From Nodosilinea sp. FACHB-131 (GTDB taxonomy: Bacteria; Cyanobacteriota; Cyanobacteriia; Phormidesmidales; Phormidesmidaceae), in contig NZ_JACJOF010000021.1 in assembly GCF_014695395.1 (NCBI RefSeq), forward strand, positions 1 through 64,000: DNA of 64,000 nucleotides. Reading direction: 5' to 3'. A program made the translations under genes and the position numbers. Below the pieces are notes generated by a model that worked only from the letters and a program-made list of their open reading frames with translations, ran no database searches and was not told where the DNA came from. Each line of letters starts with the position of its first letter. Within the stretch, counting starts at the first letter, position 1. Of the stretch, positions 17,490 through 27,675 are shown piece after piece.

Positions 17490-19133
17490 ATGGCTAAGTG
17501 GGGTAAGGGGATGACGCAGCACCAAGGGCTAAAGTCCCGTCTGAAGACGCTGCTCTGGCTGGGGGGAATTGGCGCTCTGGTGCCCCTGGCCTTGCCGGTG
17601 CTGGCCCTCACCGAATCCGTTGGCCCCGAGGGCATTGACGCTCGGCGGCTGCACGACGCCCCCTACAATCTAACCGGCGAAAAGATTGCCATTGGCCAGG
17701 TTGAAATTGGCCGCCCCAGCCAGTTTGGCCTCGACAAGGTGGCCTCAGAAACCCTGCCCGTAATGGTGCGGCGCGTGCTGGTGCTCGACGGCTGGGCCGT
17801 AGCCGATGAGTATGTCGATGGCCACGCCGCCAATGTAGCCAGCGTCATGATCAGCCAAGACAAGCTGCGGGTGGGAGTCGCCCCTGCGGCGATGCTGTAT
17901 TCGGGAGCGGTGGGGCCCTTAGAAGATCGCAGCGCCCAGCCCGAAGAATGCCTCGCCTCCCAGTCAGTGGCCTCGCAGAACGGTGGTGATGTGCGAGCCA
18001 TCAATTTTAGCTTTGGCGAACCCCTGGGCCGCGACCCGCGCCCCAATGCAGTGCTCGACGGCAATGCCCTGCTCACCCAGTGCATCGACTGGTCATCTCG
18101 GGTGCACGGTGCTCTATACGTGATTGCGGGCAACCAGGGCGGTGGCGGCATTCCCATTCCCACCGACAACTTTAACGGCCTTAACATTGCCTACTCGCGC
18201 CAGGTCAACGGCCAGTTCAACAAAATCGACTACTCTAACTTGGGCAGCGAACCCACGATGCGATCGCGCCGCGCCGCCCCCGAAACCAACGAAGGCCCCC
18301 GTCGCTCAATCACCCTGGTCGCTCCCGGCAGCGACATTGAGCTGATCGACCCCGACGGGCAGGTGCGACGCTCTAGCGGCACCAGCTTTGCCTCGCCCCA
18401 CGTAGTGGGCACCATTGCCCTGCTGCAACAGTTTGTCGATCGCCAGTTTCGCGCCGGGTCGCCCAACTGGTCTTTAGATGCCCGTCACCCCATGGTGATG
18501 AAAGCCGTGCTGCTCAACTCCGCTGACAAAATTAAAGACAGCGGCGACGGTCTGCGCCTGGGCATGAGCCGCACCCTAGTGGATGATGGCAACCGCTCCT
18601 GGCTGGAGTCTGATGCCTACCGAGACCCCAAAATCCCGCTCCACAGCGAATTGGGGACTGGTCACCTCAACGCCTACCGCGCCTACCAGCAGCTGGCTCC
18701 CGGTGCTGCTGGCCCTGACCAGGCCATTCCCGCCATCGGCTGGAACTTTGCTGAGCTGGAGGCTCGGCCCGCCACCGTCCACGACTACGAATTTGCCGAC
18801 GCCCTCCAGGCGGGCAGCTTTTTGTCGGCCACCTTGGCCTGGGAGCGGGTGGTAGAGTTGGTCGATGCCAACCGCAACGGCCTCTACGATCTCGGCGAGG
18901 GCTTTAACGACAAGGGGCTTAATAACCTCGATGTCTACCTCATGCCCGCTGACGAAGACGACATCACCAAGAGTGTGTGGTCTTCAGTGAGCGAGGTTGA
19001 CAGCATCGAACACATTTTTTATCAAATTCCGGAGACGGGTCGGTACAAACTGAGAGTTGTCTATCAGCAGCAGGCCCACAGCGAACCCACTCAACCCTAT
19101 GCCCTGGCCTGGTGGTCAGTGCCTACGCCCTAG
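17490..19133 (+). CDS. S8-family (subtilisin-like) serine peptidase, exported
   Basis: A 547-residue protein from ATG 17490 (AGGG just upstream; a TTG at 17472 is the alternative). A signal peptide is clear (TLLWLGGIGALVPLALPVLA). The S8 domain has its serine motif GTSFASPHVVG and a histidine motif GHAANVASVM. In the position of the catalytic aspartate (normally a DTG/DSG strand) the sequence reads IAIGQVEIGRP, with Glu rather than Asp. A C-terminal region with an Asp-rich calcium-type loop (DANRNGLYDLGEGF) follows, perhaps a pre-peptidase-like beta domain. Probably a periplasmic or secreted protease; activity is uncertain because of the Glu. Confidence 0.82.
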   Translation: MAKWGKGMTQHQGLKSRLKTLLWLGGIGALVPLALPVLALTESVGPEGIDARRLHDAPYNLTGEKIAIGQVEIGRPSQFGLDKVASETLPVMVRRVLVLDGWAVADEYVDGHAANVASVMISQDKLRVGVAPAAMLYSGAVGPLEDRSAQPEECLASQSVASQNGGDVRAINFSFGEPLGRDPRPNAVLDGNALLTQCIDWSSRVHGALYVIAGNQGGGGIPIPTDNFNGLNIAYSRQVNGQFNKIDYSNLGSEPTMRSRRAAPETNEGPRRSITLVAPGSDIELIDPDGQVRRSSGTSFASPHVVGTIALLQQFVDRQFRAGSPNWSLDARHPMVMKAVLLNSADKIKDSGDGLRLGMSRTLVDDGNRSWLESDAYRDPKIPLHSELGTGHLNAYRAYQQLAPGAAGPDQAIPAIGWNFAELEARPATVHDYEFADALQAGSFLSATLAWERVVELVDANRNGLYDLGEGFNDKGLNNLDVYLMPADEDDITKSVWSSVSEVDSIEHIFYQIPETGRYKLRVVYQQQAHSEPTQPYALAWWSVPTP

Positions 19134-19203
19134 GCCACAGCAGGGTCAGCTACTCTTCTGACAGTTTTCAGGAAAAATTCAAGCCTTTTTGGAGGAATGC
19201 CCA

Positions 19204-19926
19204 ATGGTCGACTACGCCGTTGCTCTTAAATGCGCTCGCCTGTGCCAGGAGGTCTACCGTGACTTTAGCGGCCTGCGGTTTTCGGGCTATCCCGACATTG
19301 AACCAGTGTTTGTGGAAAGCCAGGACAACGGTTTTACCGACACCCAGGTGTCGATTTTGAATGAGATGACCAGCGATCGCCTCTTTATTGTCTTTCGCGG
19401 CTCTGACAAATCTATTGACTGGATGAACAACGTTCAGTTCCGCCAGCAGGTCTATCCCTACGGGGACGGCAACACCGAGGTGAAGTTTCACCAGGGATTC
19501 ATGACGGCCTACTTCGCTGTGCGTCAGCAACTGCTAGAGGCCATGGATAAGTTTGTAGGGCAGCAGGTCATTGTCACCGGTCACAGCCTGGGTGGGGCGC
19601 TCGCCACCATCGCTGCCCTCGACATTCAGTACAATCTGGGCACCAAGCGCGATCTCAGCTTTGAGGTCTACACCTTTGGTGCTCCGCGAGTGGGCAACCG
19701 CGCCATGGTCGAGTCGTATAACGGCCGCATTCCCAACAGCTACCGCTTTGTTTACGGCTGGGATATTGTCACCCGCATTCCCCGCAGCTGGCAGGGCTAT
19801 GACCATGTGGAAAAAGCTATCCAGCTAGGCTCTCGCTGGACCTGGCAGGTGCTCAGCCGCCGCTTTAGCGACCACTCGATCGACGGCTACATTGCTGGGC
19901 TAGAGGCCGAGGCCGAGGCTGCCTGA
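19204..19926 (+). CDS. Class 3 lipase (alpha/beta hydrolase)
   Basis: A 240-residue protein from ATG 19204, with GGAGGA 8 nt upstream. The nucleophile elbow VTGHSLGGALA is intact, with an FRGSDK oxyanion-type motif ahead of it and TFGAPRVGNRAM after it, all typical of fungal-type lipase_3 proteins. No signal peptide, so it is cytosolic unless exported otherwise. It probably hydrolyses membrane lipids or other acyl esters. It is 70 nt downstream of the subtilase. Confidence 0.85.
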   Translation: MVDYAVALKCARLCQEVYRDFSGLRFSGYPDIEPVFVESQDNGFTDTQVSILNEMTSDRLFIVFRGSDKSIDWMNNVQFRQQVYPYGDGNTEVKFHQGFMTAYFAVRQQLLEAMDKFVGQQVIVTGHSLGGALATIAALDIQYNLGTKRDLSFEVYTFGAPRVGNRAMVESYNGRIPNSYRFVYGWDIVTRIPRSWQGYDHVEKAIQLGSRWTWQVLSRRFSDHSIDGYIAGLEAEAEAA

Positions 19927-19960
19927 GCGGAGAGAAATTTAATGCCGAGGCCAACCCGCC

Positions 19961-20365
19961 GTGAGACGCTTTCTACCGCTCTTTTGCAGTGTCGCTGTAG
20001 CGCTGATAATCGGGTTTGTCTTGGGTCTAGCTCTGGCTAATACTTCAGAGACCGTGGAAATTAACCAAGTTGTTGCCATGAGCTGGGGCGATGGCAAGTA
20101 TGGAGATGCCTTCTACGGTGCCCTGGTATATCTGGAGCCCCGGAGCAGCGGTTATGCTGTCAGGGCTAAAGTCTACATTGGGCGCGACAACATTGGGCGT
20201 GGCACCAGCTACATCCACGATTGTGGTCAGCTTGGCACAGTCAAAACCCATGCCGAGGCAGTAGAGCAGTGGGGGGCGATCGCTTGGTCCGAATCAGGAT
20301 TACAAATTGGCAACCGCGCAAACAGCTACTTCTTAGCGCGTGACCAGCTCGAAAACCACCGGTAG
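19961..20365 (+). CDS. Small exported protein, unknown function
   Basis: A 134-residue protein from a GTG start. One N-terminal hydrophobic signal or anchor (PLFCSVAVALIIGFVLGLALA) precedes a soluble domain with aromatic and glycine-rich strands. No recognised family. A strong hairpin terminator follows at 20392-20423. Confidence 0.6.
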   Translation: MRRFLPLFCSVAVALIIGFVLGLALANTSETVEINQVVAMSWGDGKYGDAFYGALVYLEPRSSGYAVRAKVYIGRDNIGRGTSYIHDCGQLGTVKTHAEAVEQWGAIAWSESGLQIGNRANSYFLARDQLENHR

Positions 20366-20391
20366 TGGCGTGAAACAGGGCTTTACGTTCA

Positions 20392-20423
20392 CGGCCCCGG
20401 CATCTCTAAAGATGTCGGGGCCG
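20392..20423. terminator. Bidirectional hairpin terminator
   Basis: CGGCCCCGGCATCT (20392-20405), loop CTAA, AGATGTCGGGGCCG (20410-20423): 14-bp stem with one G-U pair. It lies between convergent genes and can serve both. Confidence 0.75.
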
Positions 20424-20431
20424 CATTGTTT

Positions 20432-20950
20432 CTACAAGCTATCGGTGACGCCGGTTTCGGCTAGGGGAGGGGGAGCAGTGACGCTAGTGAAGCCCATTTG
20501 GGTAGCAGCTTCCCGCAGCAGCGAAATCTGTGATTGGAACTCCATGCCCTTGATGTCAGAGAGAATTTTGCTGACATCGCCATCGGCTTGGTAGTCGCTG
20601 GGCATATCTACAATTTGCTTGCCCATGGCTTCGGCCCAGCCGTACCACACCAGCAGTTGGTTGTTGGCGCTCAGAGCACCGTAGCGCTCAGAAAGATCGC
20701 TGTGCTCGCCTCGTGCCACACTGCGCATGGCCTCAAGCTGATCTTCTTCCGACAGGTCATATAGCTCTCTGATTAGCGGCTCAGCCAATTCAGGATCAGC
20801 GGCTTCGGGTGCTGCTGGAGTAATAGAGCTTCCCATTGCCTCATAGATGTAGTAAAGCAATGCCAGTTTGTCGTCTACAGACAGCGCATCGTAGCGTTGA
20901 AACAGATCATTAGTGGAGTCTTCAGTGATTTGAGTTGTTCTAGAAACCAT
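20432..20950 (-). CDS. hcp: Helical carotenoid protein (OCP N-terminal domain homologue)
   Basis: A 172-residue all-helical protein equal in length to the orange carotenoid protein N-terminal domain. The hallmark segments are present: LFQRYDALSVDDKLALLYYIYEAMG, GALSANNQLLVWYGWAEAMG and KGMEFQSQISLLREAATQMG (each given in part). It should bind one keto-carotenoid and quench singlet oxygen or phycobilisome excitation; HCP paralogues differ in quenching ability. No C-terminal (CTDH) partner gene or carotenoid ketolase is seen in the window. Start at ATG 20950 (a GTG 12 nt upstream is possible). Confidence 0.88.
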   Translation of the reverse strand: MVSRTTQITEDSTNDLFQRYDALSVDDKLALLYYIYEAMGSSITPAAPEAADPELAEPLIRELYDLSEEDQLEAMRSVARGEHSDLSERYGALSANNQLLVWYGWAEAMGKQIVDMPSDYQADGDVSKILSDIKGMEFQSQISLLREAATQMGFTSVTAPPPLAETGVTDSL

Positions 20951-21235
20951 ATAACCATCCACATCTAATATCTTCGCCTTACCCTAAACCCGCCGTCCTT
21001 GCTTCAACATCGGCTGTGGGGGAGACATGGCCATAGTCAGTGGGTAGAGAAGGGGGTTTAGGGAGAATGAATCACCTACTACACAGCTATATCTCTCCAT
21101 TTCTTTGCAGGGCCGCTTGCGACTACCCACTCAGCACAACGACTGGCTCGGCCTGATGTCGCCTGCGAGCGGTTTTAGCCGCTAACCTGCTGTAGTCTCG
21201 TGGGGTCTGACCATAGTCTTTAGATTTGGGCTGAG

Positions 21236-22195
21236 ATGAGGGATAACCACCAAAATCAGATGAAACTGTCTCAGCTGCGGATTTTAGTGGCCGTGGTGGA
21301 GCATGAAACCTTTAGCGAGGCCGCGCTCAACCTCGACATGTCGCAGTCGGCGGTGAGCCACAGCATTTCGGCTTTAGAAGATCATTTAGGGGTGGTGCTA
21401 TTTTCTCGCGGGCGGCATGGGGCGCGGCTGACTCCGGTGGGCGATCGCATCGTGGGCCACGCCCGCACCATTTTGCAGCAGGCCGACGCCATTGCCCGCG
21501 AAGCAGAGCTGGCGCGAGGCCTGCAAGGGGGCCAGGTGCGCATCGCCTCCTTTCGCAGCATTGCCATTCATCTGCTGCCCAATGCGATCGCTCAGTTTAA
21601 GCACCGCCACCCCAAAATTGCCGTCAACCTCAGCGAGCACGACAACTACCTCCAGGTCGAACGCGCCCTGCGAGAGGGCCGCGCTGACATTGGCTTTACG
21701 CTATTGCCTGCCGCCGCCGATTTCGATACCCAAGAGATTCTAGAAAATGCCTACGTAGCCCTATTCCCGCCCGGCTTTAAGCTCGCTGGGCCGCAGCTAA
21801 CCTGGGCCGAGCTGGCTCAGTACCCGCTGATTATGCCCCCCGCCGATCGCATTATGATGCGCGATGTCTACGAGCATGTGCAGGCCCACGGCTACCCGCT
21901 CAACGTGGTCTCTGAAGTCGAAACCGACACCACCATTGTCAACCTAGTAGCTCAGGGGTTGGGAGCCACCATTTTGCCCCGGCTGGCCGCTGAGCCGATT
22001 CCGCCTCAGGTACAGGTGTTTGCGCTGCCGGTGCCCCTCAAGCGCATTATTGGGGCTGCTGTCTTAAAGGGTGCCCTGCACACTCCCGCCATCTACGCCT
22101 TTTTAGATGTGCTCAAAACTCTGGGTGGCTCGATCGCCACCGGTTCTACCCGCTCAGCTGTTGCCGCTACCCCCCAACCCCTAACCCAGCTCTAG
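21236..22195 (+). CDS. LysR-family transcriptional regulator
   Basis: A 319-residue LTTR. The N-terminal winged HTH is KLSQLRILVAVVEHETFSEAALNLDMSQSAVSHSISALE (in part), followed by a linker helix and a periplasmic-binding-type effector domain. The start could also be ATG 21260, where the conserved MKLSQLRIL begins. The C-terminal end overlaps by 4 nt the stop region of the convergent membrane gene at 22192. It is divergent from the helical carotenoid protein gene with a 285-nt control region between, so it may regulate that gene (inference). The effector is unknown. Confidence 0.88.
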   Translation: MRDNHQNQMKLSQLRILVAVVEHETFSEAALNLDMSQSAVSHSISALEDHLGVVLFSRGRHGARLTPVGDRIVGHARTILQQADAIAREAELARGLQGGQVRIASFRSIAIHLLPNAIAQFKHRHPKIAVNLSEHDNYLQVERALREGRADIGFTLLPAAADFDTQEILENAYVALFPPGFKLAGPQLTWAELAQYPLIMPPADRIMMRDVYEHVQAHGYPLNVVSEVETDTTIVNLVAQGLGATILPRLAAEPIPPQVQVFALPVPLKRIIGAAVLKGALHTPAIYAFLDVLKTLGGSIATGSTRSAVAATPQPLTQL

Positions 22196-22806
22196 CTAGA
22201 AGCACCGGCATTGACCGGGTGCGTAGCGATAGCGCTGCGGTAAATGCAGAACAGCGCCACCATTTGCACCAGGTGGTAGACCACCAGGGGGCTGACCCCA
22301 GGCCAGGGAATTAGCAGCCCGATCGCCCCCAGCCCAGAGAGGGCGATCGCCGCCAGCATCCAAGTTGGTGCGGCAGGGTCAGAGCAGGGGTGAAGCGATT
22401 GCACCAGCAACACAATAATCAACGCGCTGAGATAATCGACTATCCGCAGAGCGAAGCCCCACAGGGTGAATCCCACGGCGATCGCCAGAGCAAGCTTTGC
22501 CGTCGCCAGGGCGAGTAGGGCCAAGCGACTGCTCCGGCGCAGGGTCACCGCCACTGCCACAACGGTGAAGAAACTGGCGATCGCCACCGCGATACCCATG
22601 CCCTGCCAGAGCCAAATCCGCTGAAGTAGAGACATCTGGTGGGCAAACCCGTGGTAGATACCACCCAGCAGCGCCGCACCGCTGACGCTGCCAAAGGCCA
22701 CTGCCCAGAGCCGTTGCACACCGCCCTGCAAGAGCAGTCGACCCGCCAGCAACAGGCATTCTAAGGCGATCGCGTAGTCGGTCAGGGTGGTGATGGGTTC
22801 TGCCAT
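22192..22806 (-). CDS. Multi-pass membrane protein, unknown function
   Basis: A 204-residue protein with about six hydrophobic segments, covering most of its length. Conserved-looking residues YHGF and YHLVQM put histidines at membrane faces, a pattern resembling DUF6962-type integral proteins. No charged loops of note. It lies convergent to the LysR gene and divergent from the MerR gene, whose palindromic site at 22905 sits in its promoter region. Confidence 0.65.
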   Translation of the reverse strand: MAEPITTLTDYAIALECLLLAGRLLLQGGVQRLWAVAFGSVSGAALLGGIYHGFAHQMSLLQRIWLWQGMGIAVAIASFFTVVAVAVTLRRSSRLALLALATAKLALAIAVGFTLWGFALRIVDYLSALIIVLLVQSLHPCSDPAAPTWMLAAIALSGLGAIGLLIPWPGVSPLVVYHLVQMVALFCIYRSAIATHPVNAGASS

Positions 22807-22904
22807 GCGGAGAAAAACGAATGAGCCTGGGCTAGTTGCAGCCCGCGGTTAAAGTCTAATACTGAATGCGAACTCAACACTTTCGCTCCCCCACGGGCAC
22901 ACAG

Positions 22905-22928
22905 TTAGAGCAAATGGCTTTGCTCTAA
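22905..22928. promoter_or_regulatory. Perfect palindrome TTAGAGCAAA-TGGC-TTTGCTCTAA, possible second MerR operator
   Basis: A 10-bp perfect inverted repeat with a 4-nt centre. Its outer half-sites TTAGAG/CTCTAA are the same as in the MerR operator at 23014-23029. It lies 99 nt upstream of the membrane gene at 22806 and 118 nt upstream of merR. It could instead be a hairpin with no protein role. Confidence 0.5.
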
Positions 22929-23008
22929 CGAATTAGCAGTTTCCAAGGGAACTTCTTAGGGCAAGCACCTCGTTCTAGGTCAAACCAGACAGATCTAAAA
23001 AATTCTGC

Positions 23009-23039
23009 TTGACTTAGAGTGCGCTCTAACCTCTAACGT
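23009..23039 (+). promoter_or_regulatory. MerR-type promoter and operator
   Basis: -35 TTGACT (23009-23014) and -10 TAACGT (23034-23039) are 19 bp apart, the long spacing typical of MerR-activated promoters. The spacer contains the inverted repeat TTAGAG (23014-23019)/CTCTAA (23024-23029). The gene start is at 23046, so the transcript is nearly leaderless. Confidence 0.8.
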
Positions 23040-23045
23040 GCAGAT

Positions 23046-23459
23046 ATGGAACAGGAACTCACCATTCAGCAGGTCGCCGCCGCCACTGGGCTCAGCGTTT
23101 ACACCTTGCGCTATTACGAGCGCTGCCACCTGATTGCGCCCATTGGTCGCTCCACTAGCGGCCATCGGCGCTACTCAGCCAACGACCTCCGCTGGATCGA
23201 GTTTTTAAACAAGCTGCGGCTGACGGGTATGCCCATTCGTCAAATGCAGGAGTATGCAGAGCTGGTGCGATCGCAGCCCGACTCTGGGTTCCACAGCCGG
23301 CGGCAAATCCTGGAATCTCACCGTGAAGCCGTGCTGGCCCAAATACAGCAGCTTCAAGACAACCTGGCCGTCATTGACTGGAAAATTCAGCACTACTCAG
23401 AACTAGAGGCAAACATTCATGACTCACTTACCCCATCAGAACAGACCCGCTCTGCCTGA
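23046..23459 (+). CDS. MerR-family transcriptional regulator
   Basis: A 137-residue protein with N-terminal winged HTH (LTIQQVAAATGLSVYTLRYYERCHLI) and a following HRRYSANDLRWIEFLNKLR helix, then a dimerisation coiled coil. No metal-binding cysteine pattern at the C-terminus. It resembles MerR regulators that respond to electrophilic or small organic compounds and sit beside an aldo/keto reductase. Own promoter at 23009-23039 with MerR spacing, so autoregulation is likely. Confidence 0.87.
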   Translation: MEQELTIQQVAAATGLSVYTLRYYERCHLIAPIGRSTSGHRRYSANDLRWIEFLNKLRLTGMPIRQMQEYAELVRSQPDSGFHSRRQILESHREAVLAQIQQLQDNLAVIDWKIQHYSELEANIHDSLTPSEQTRSA

Positions 23460-23677
23460 CGCATAAGCCTGGCGGTCAAGCCCGCAATAGATAGGGCGAC
23501 AGCCGAGCAGAGCTTCGCCAGTTCGCCAGTCACACAACTGGTCAAAGCCTTCAAGTTTCACCTCTGGCAGCCGATCCAATAGATCTGTGCTGCGGAAATT
23601 TGAGCATCCCAACCCCCAAGATTGGGGCTTAGGGAAGAACGATCGTTAGACGAAACACGCCAATTAGGAGTTAAACC

Positions 23678-24652
<975 letters not shown>

Positions 24653-24668
24653 GTAGCACTGTCTATTT

Positions 24669-24697
24669 CCCCTGTCCCTTCCATGAGGGGACAGGGG
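24669..24697. terminator. Hairpin terminator
   Basis: CCCCTGTCCC (24669-24678) and GGGACAGGGG (24688-24697), 9-nt loop. It follows the aldo/keto reductase; no strong U-run. Confidence 0.6.
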
Positions 24698-24818
24698 ATC
24701 AATAGATATCCAGTTCCCTCGCAGAATTCCTTCAACTATTGCCGGGTGAACTGCCCAAAAAACTAAAGGGGTGCCCGATCGAGCACCCCTTCTCAAAAAC
24801 GTCAGTTAAACCTTTGTC

Positions 24819-25217
24819 TTAAAACCCTCCAGATGGGCTCAGCCACTGGAACTGAAAACTAATCACGGTTTGGGCGTAATCGTCATCGGTGATGGTGCAT
24901 GACTGAATTGCTCCGTCTTCGTCGGTAATGATGCTGACGGCTTGGGGAGACACAATGCGGTGGGCATAGACAGCCTCGCGGGTGCCCAAAAAGCGGTTGA
25001 CCGTGACCATCAGGTCGTTGCTGTGGTCGGGCTGGTCGTAGGTGATCGAAAACAGCGGCTTCTGATACAGCACGTTAAAGTCGCCCAGTTCTTTATCTAA
25101 TTGCTTTAAGGTAACCAACCGTCCTCGATGCTCATCGGTGAGCTGGGCAAAAAATTCTTGCCAAATGCCGTGGGGAATCTCGAGCTGATACCGCTTGCAG
25201 GACAGTTCCAAATCCAT
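24819..25217 (-). CDS. DUF5335-like protein
   Basis: A 132-residue soluble protein. IPHGIWQEFFAQLTDEHRGRLVTL at the N-terminus and the later beta-rich part (SITYDQPDHSNDLMVTV) resemble the DUF5335 family, whose function is not established. The ATG has a GAGGTAAA sequence upstream (minus strand), a good ribosome-binding site. It stands alone. Confidence 0.65.
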   Translation of the reverse strand: MDLELSCKRYQLEIPHGIWQEFFAQLTDEHRGRLVTLKQLDKELGDFNVLYQKPLFSITYDQPDHSNDLMVTVNRFLGTREAVYAHRIVSPQAVSIITDEDGAIQSCTITDDDYAQTVISFQFQWLSPSGGF

Positions 25218-25418
25218 CGTTTACCTCCTCACTAACAATGGTGTTCAGAGTAAATTTGCCGTGTGTCATTGCTGTGCCAAGACTATGACAAAAGAGCTAA
25301 ATCTAACCGGAGCATCGCGCTGAGACGTGACTGAGACGCCACCGACACAAAATCGCCACAACCGCTAACTACCGTGACTGCAAATGCACCGATTCCCTTT
25401 AGGAAAAGGACAGATGCT

Positions 25419-26018
25419 ATGGAAACTATGGTTCGCGATCGCCAAATCTCACCCATTGGCCTTCGATCCAGTGCAACGCCATCTCAAGGCCGGTCTCTGG
25501 CCACCATCCCCAGGGCTCTACCTCCCTGCGACGACGAAACCGTTGCCATGGGCCAGTGTGAACTTGGCAAGATTCGTTTAGAGATGGGCCGCTTTGAGGA
25601 TGCCCTTGAGCTGTTTGAGCAAGCCCTAGCCCTACAACCCCATGATGTCGAAAGCTGGCACAACAGAGCCGAGGCGCTCACTTGCCTCAATCGCTACGAA
25701 GATGCCCTGGCCAGCTTAGAGCAGGCTCAAACCCTTGCTGGGTTTGCCACCACTCGCTTGCTAGTGCAAAAAGCCGTGGTGCTGATTTGGCTCAATCGCC
25801 TAGAGGACGCGCTCGCCTGCTGCAACCGTGCCCTCTGGCTCAACCCCGACCACAGCCAAGCATGGCTATTTCGTGGCGTTACCTTACAGCGTTTGGGGCG
25901 CTCTAAGGAAGCTCAACGCAGCTATCGCCGGGTAGCTCAGCCAGCTCTAGCGGCTGGGTCTCACTCAAATCTCCAGCGTCTTTGCCAAGACATTGTTGAC
26001 AACCACCAGGCTAGCTGA
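25419..26018 (+). CDS. Tetratricopeptide-repeat protein
   Basis: A 199-residue protein from ATG 25419, with AAAAGGA 8 nt upstream (a GTG at 25374 in the same frame is the alternative). From about residue 45 it consists of four TPR-type helical hairpins (GRFEDALELFEQALALQPHD; NRYEDALASLEQAQ; NRLEDALACCNRALWLNPDH and one more). A charged N-terminal tail precedes them. TPR proteins are scaffolds; the partner is unknown. Confidence 0.8.
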   Translation: METMVRDRQISPIGLRSSATPSQGRSLATIPRALPPCDDETVAMGQCELGKIRLEMGRFEDALELFEQALALQPHDVESWHNRAEALTCLNRYEDALASLEQAQTLAGFATTRLLVQKAVVLIWLNRLEDALACCNRALWLNPDHSQAWLFRGVTLQRLGRSKEAQRSYRRVAQPALAAGSHSNLQRLCQDIVDNHQAS

Positions 26019-26212
26019 GGCAGACAACCAACGCGTTTTTTGAGAATTGTTCAGCCATCCTGATGGTGCTCAATGCGGGTGTGATGTAATCCCCCACCTT
26101 TTTATCTGATGCGCTAAGCCTTTCAAAGCCTCATACTACAGGTTCCATAGGCTTCGCCAACTGAGGGGCTAGCGTGTTTTCGGAGCATTTCTCAGGTCAC
26201 TAAGCCTTAAAA

Positions 26213-26243
26213 AATCCCTCTCCTTTTTCCAAGGAGAGGGATT
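26213..26243 (-). terminator. Rho-independent terminator
   Basis: AATCCCTCTCCTT (26213-26225), loop TTTCC, AAGGAGAGGGATT (26231-26243): perfect 13-bp stem. On the minus strand it is followed by TTTT, so it terminates the gene at 26290-26646. Confidence 0.9.
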
Positions 26244-26289
26244 CGAGGCATCAGATTGCAGCTCAAGACATCGCTGGTACCGACACGGT

Positions 26290-26646
26290 CTAGTTACCGG
26301 GGGTAATTTTCTCTAACACGTTTTCGATCTGGTCTTGCACGGTGGTGGAAGACTGAGAATCTGCGGGGGAGTTCATGGTGTGCAGGTCAGCATCGCCCTG
26401 CACTTCGTTGGGGCCTCGCTGGGCTTTGCGCTGAACTTCTTTCTGGTCTCGGGGTTCAGCGCTAAGGGCACGCTCTGACGTTTCCTGGAGTTTGTTCATT
26501 TGAGTGGTGCCGTCAGAGGGGCTGCTGCTGGAGTTGCCAAAGGCCATAGCCGGGTTAGCTATCCCCAATAGCAAAAACAGCGAGGCCACCACCACCATAG
26601 AAATTCGAGCCAGGTTACGATTTAGGCGACGTAGAACGTGTTCCAT
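26290..26646 (-). CDS. Small exported acidic protein, unknown function
   Basis: A 118-residue protein with a clear signal peptide (ISMVVVASLFLLLGIANPAMA) and a mature, hydrophilic chain rich in Ser/Gln/Glu (PNEVQGDADLHTMNSPADS). Start at the third ATG (26646) with AAAGGA upstream. The pattern KAQRGPNEVQG...TPGN resembles small cyanobacterial exported proteins sometimes annotated as low-temperature-induced; that link is from memory and weak. A strong terminator follows. Confidence 0.65.
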   Translation of the reverse strand: MEHVLRRLNRNLARISMVVVASLFLLLGIANPAMAFGNSSSSPSDGTTQMNKLQETSERALSAEPRDQKEVQRKAQRGPNEVQGDADLHTMNSPADSQSSTTVQDQIENVLEKITPGN

Positions 26647-27675
26647 TGTCATCATCCTTTCAACTTAGTTGTTTAACCGATATTGAAAGCTGAAATCGCT
26701 GTGGGCGCGATCGCAGACCTTCTATAATCAGCCCTTTGACAGAGCCTGAGGTAAGGTCTGCGGTGTTTTCAGCTATAGCAATACAACCCTAGGGCACTGC
26801 TACAGACTCAACATCGACCCCAGGATATACGTCTAACGGCTGCTACTCTGCCGTTTGTCATATTTCCTGAGCCACTAAAGAAACAGATTTCTATAATGCT
26901 ATTCGTTTCTAAAAAAATTTCTAATGCTTAACATTGCATTGTTAAGTAGCTTAAATTTAACGTTGGATGAACACTGAGTATAAGCTTTGGCGCACCAGCC
27001 CGGACGGTTGGACAAACCACCGCTAATTTAATGTGTTGGGAGTTTTCTCAAAAGTGCTGCAACTTAGAATAAAGACGAAATGCCCTCAAATTCCTTGATT
27101 TCCTTTGAATTTGAAGGTGATATAAAAAGAAGTTCTTAGTCTGAATAGATTTTTTCTTAACAAAGGCATAAAAGACCGTTCAATAACAAAAGTGACCACA
27201 AATGCCTTTTAACCGCTTTTAAATAATTGGATCAATCACAAACCTCTACGTAAAGATAGCGGCTGTAGTTGACATCACATTTGAGTTGAGTGCTTGTAGC
27301 AAATGTTTTTAACGTTTTGTTTGCCTAACTGGCTTCAATGGAGGCCAATATTGAGTGATCTAAAGTGATCAACGTAATTAAAAGTAAAAAAGGTTTCTAC
27401 CCTAAGATAGATCACCCTTTCTATAAAAAGACTGATCATCAGTCATAGCTGTAGTCTCAAAACTATAGCTAACGAGACAGGCCTAGAATCAGTTCAGTTC
27501 TTTGGGTCAGTCAGAGTTTTGGTTGAGCCGGGGCTTGGGTCAGTCAGACCATCCAGGAAGCTGGTTTAGCCAATTAGTGATTCGCCGCTGCCACATAGCA
27601 TTGCAGAGCAGCTATATTCCTCTAAGGGTGAGGGCTGCTGGCGCTAGGGTACATCAGGCGTTACGGGAGAATAGA
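26647..27675. other. Long AT-rich intergenic region
   Basis: About 1 kb with no convincing gene. It is AT-rich from 26880 to 27480, with many stop codons in all frames, and should hold the promoters of the exported-protein gene and of the histidine kinase. The kinase frame is open upstream of 27676 but without coding character. Confidence 0.6.
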
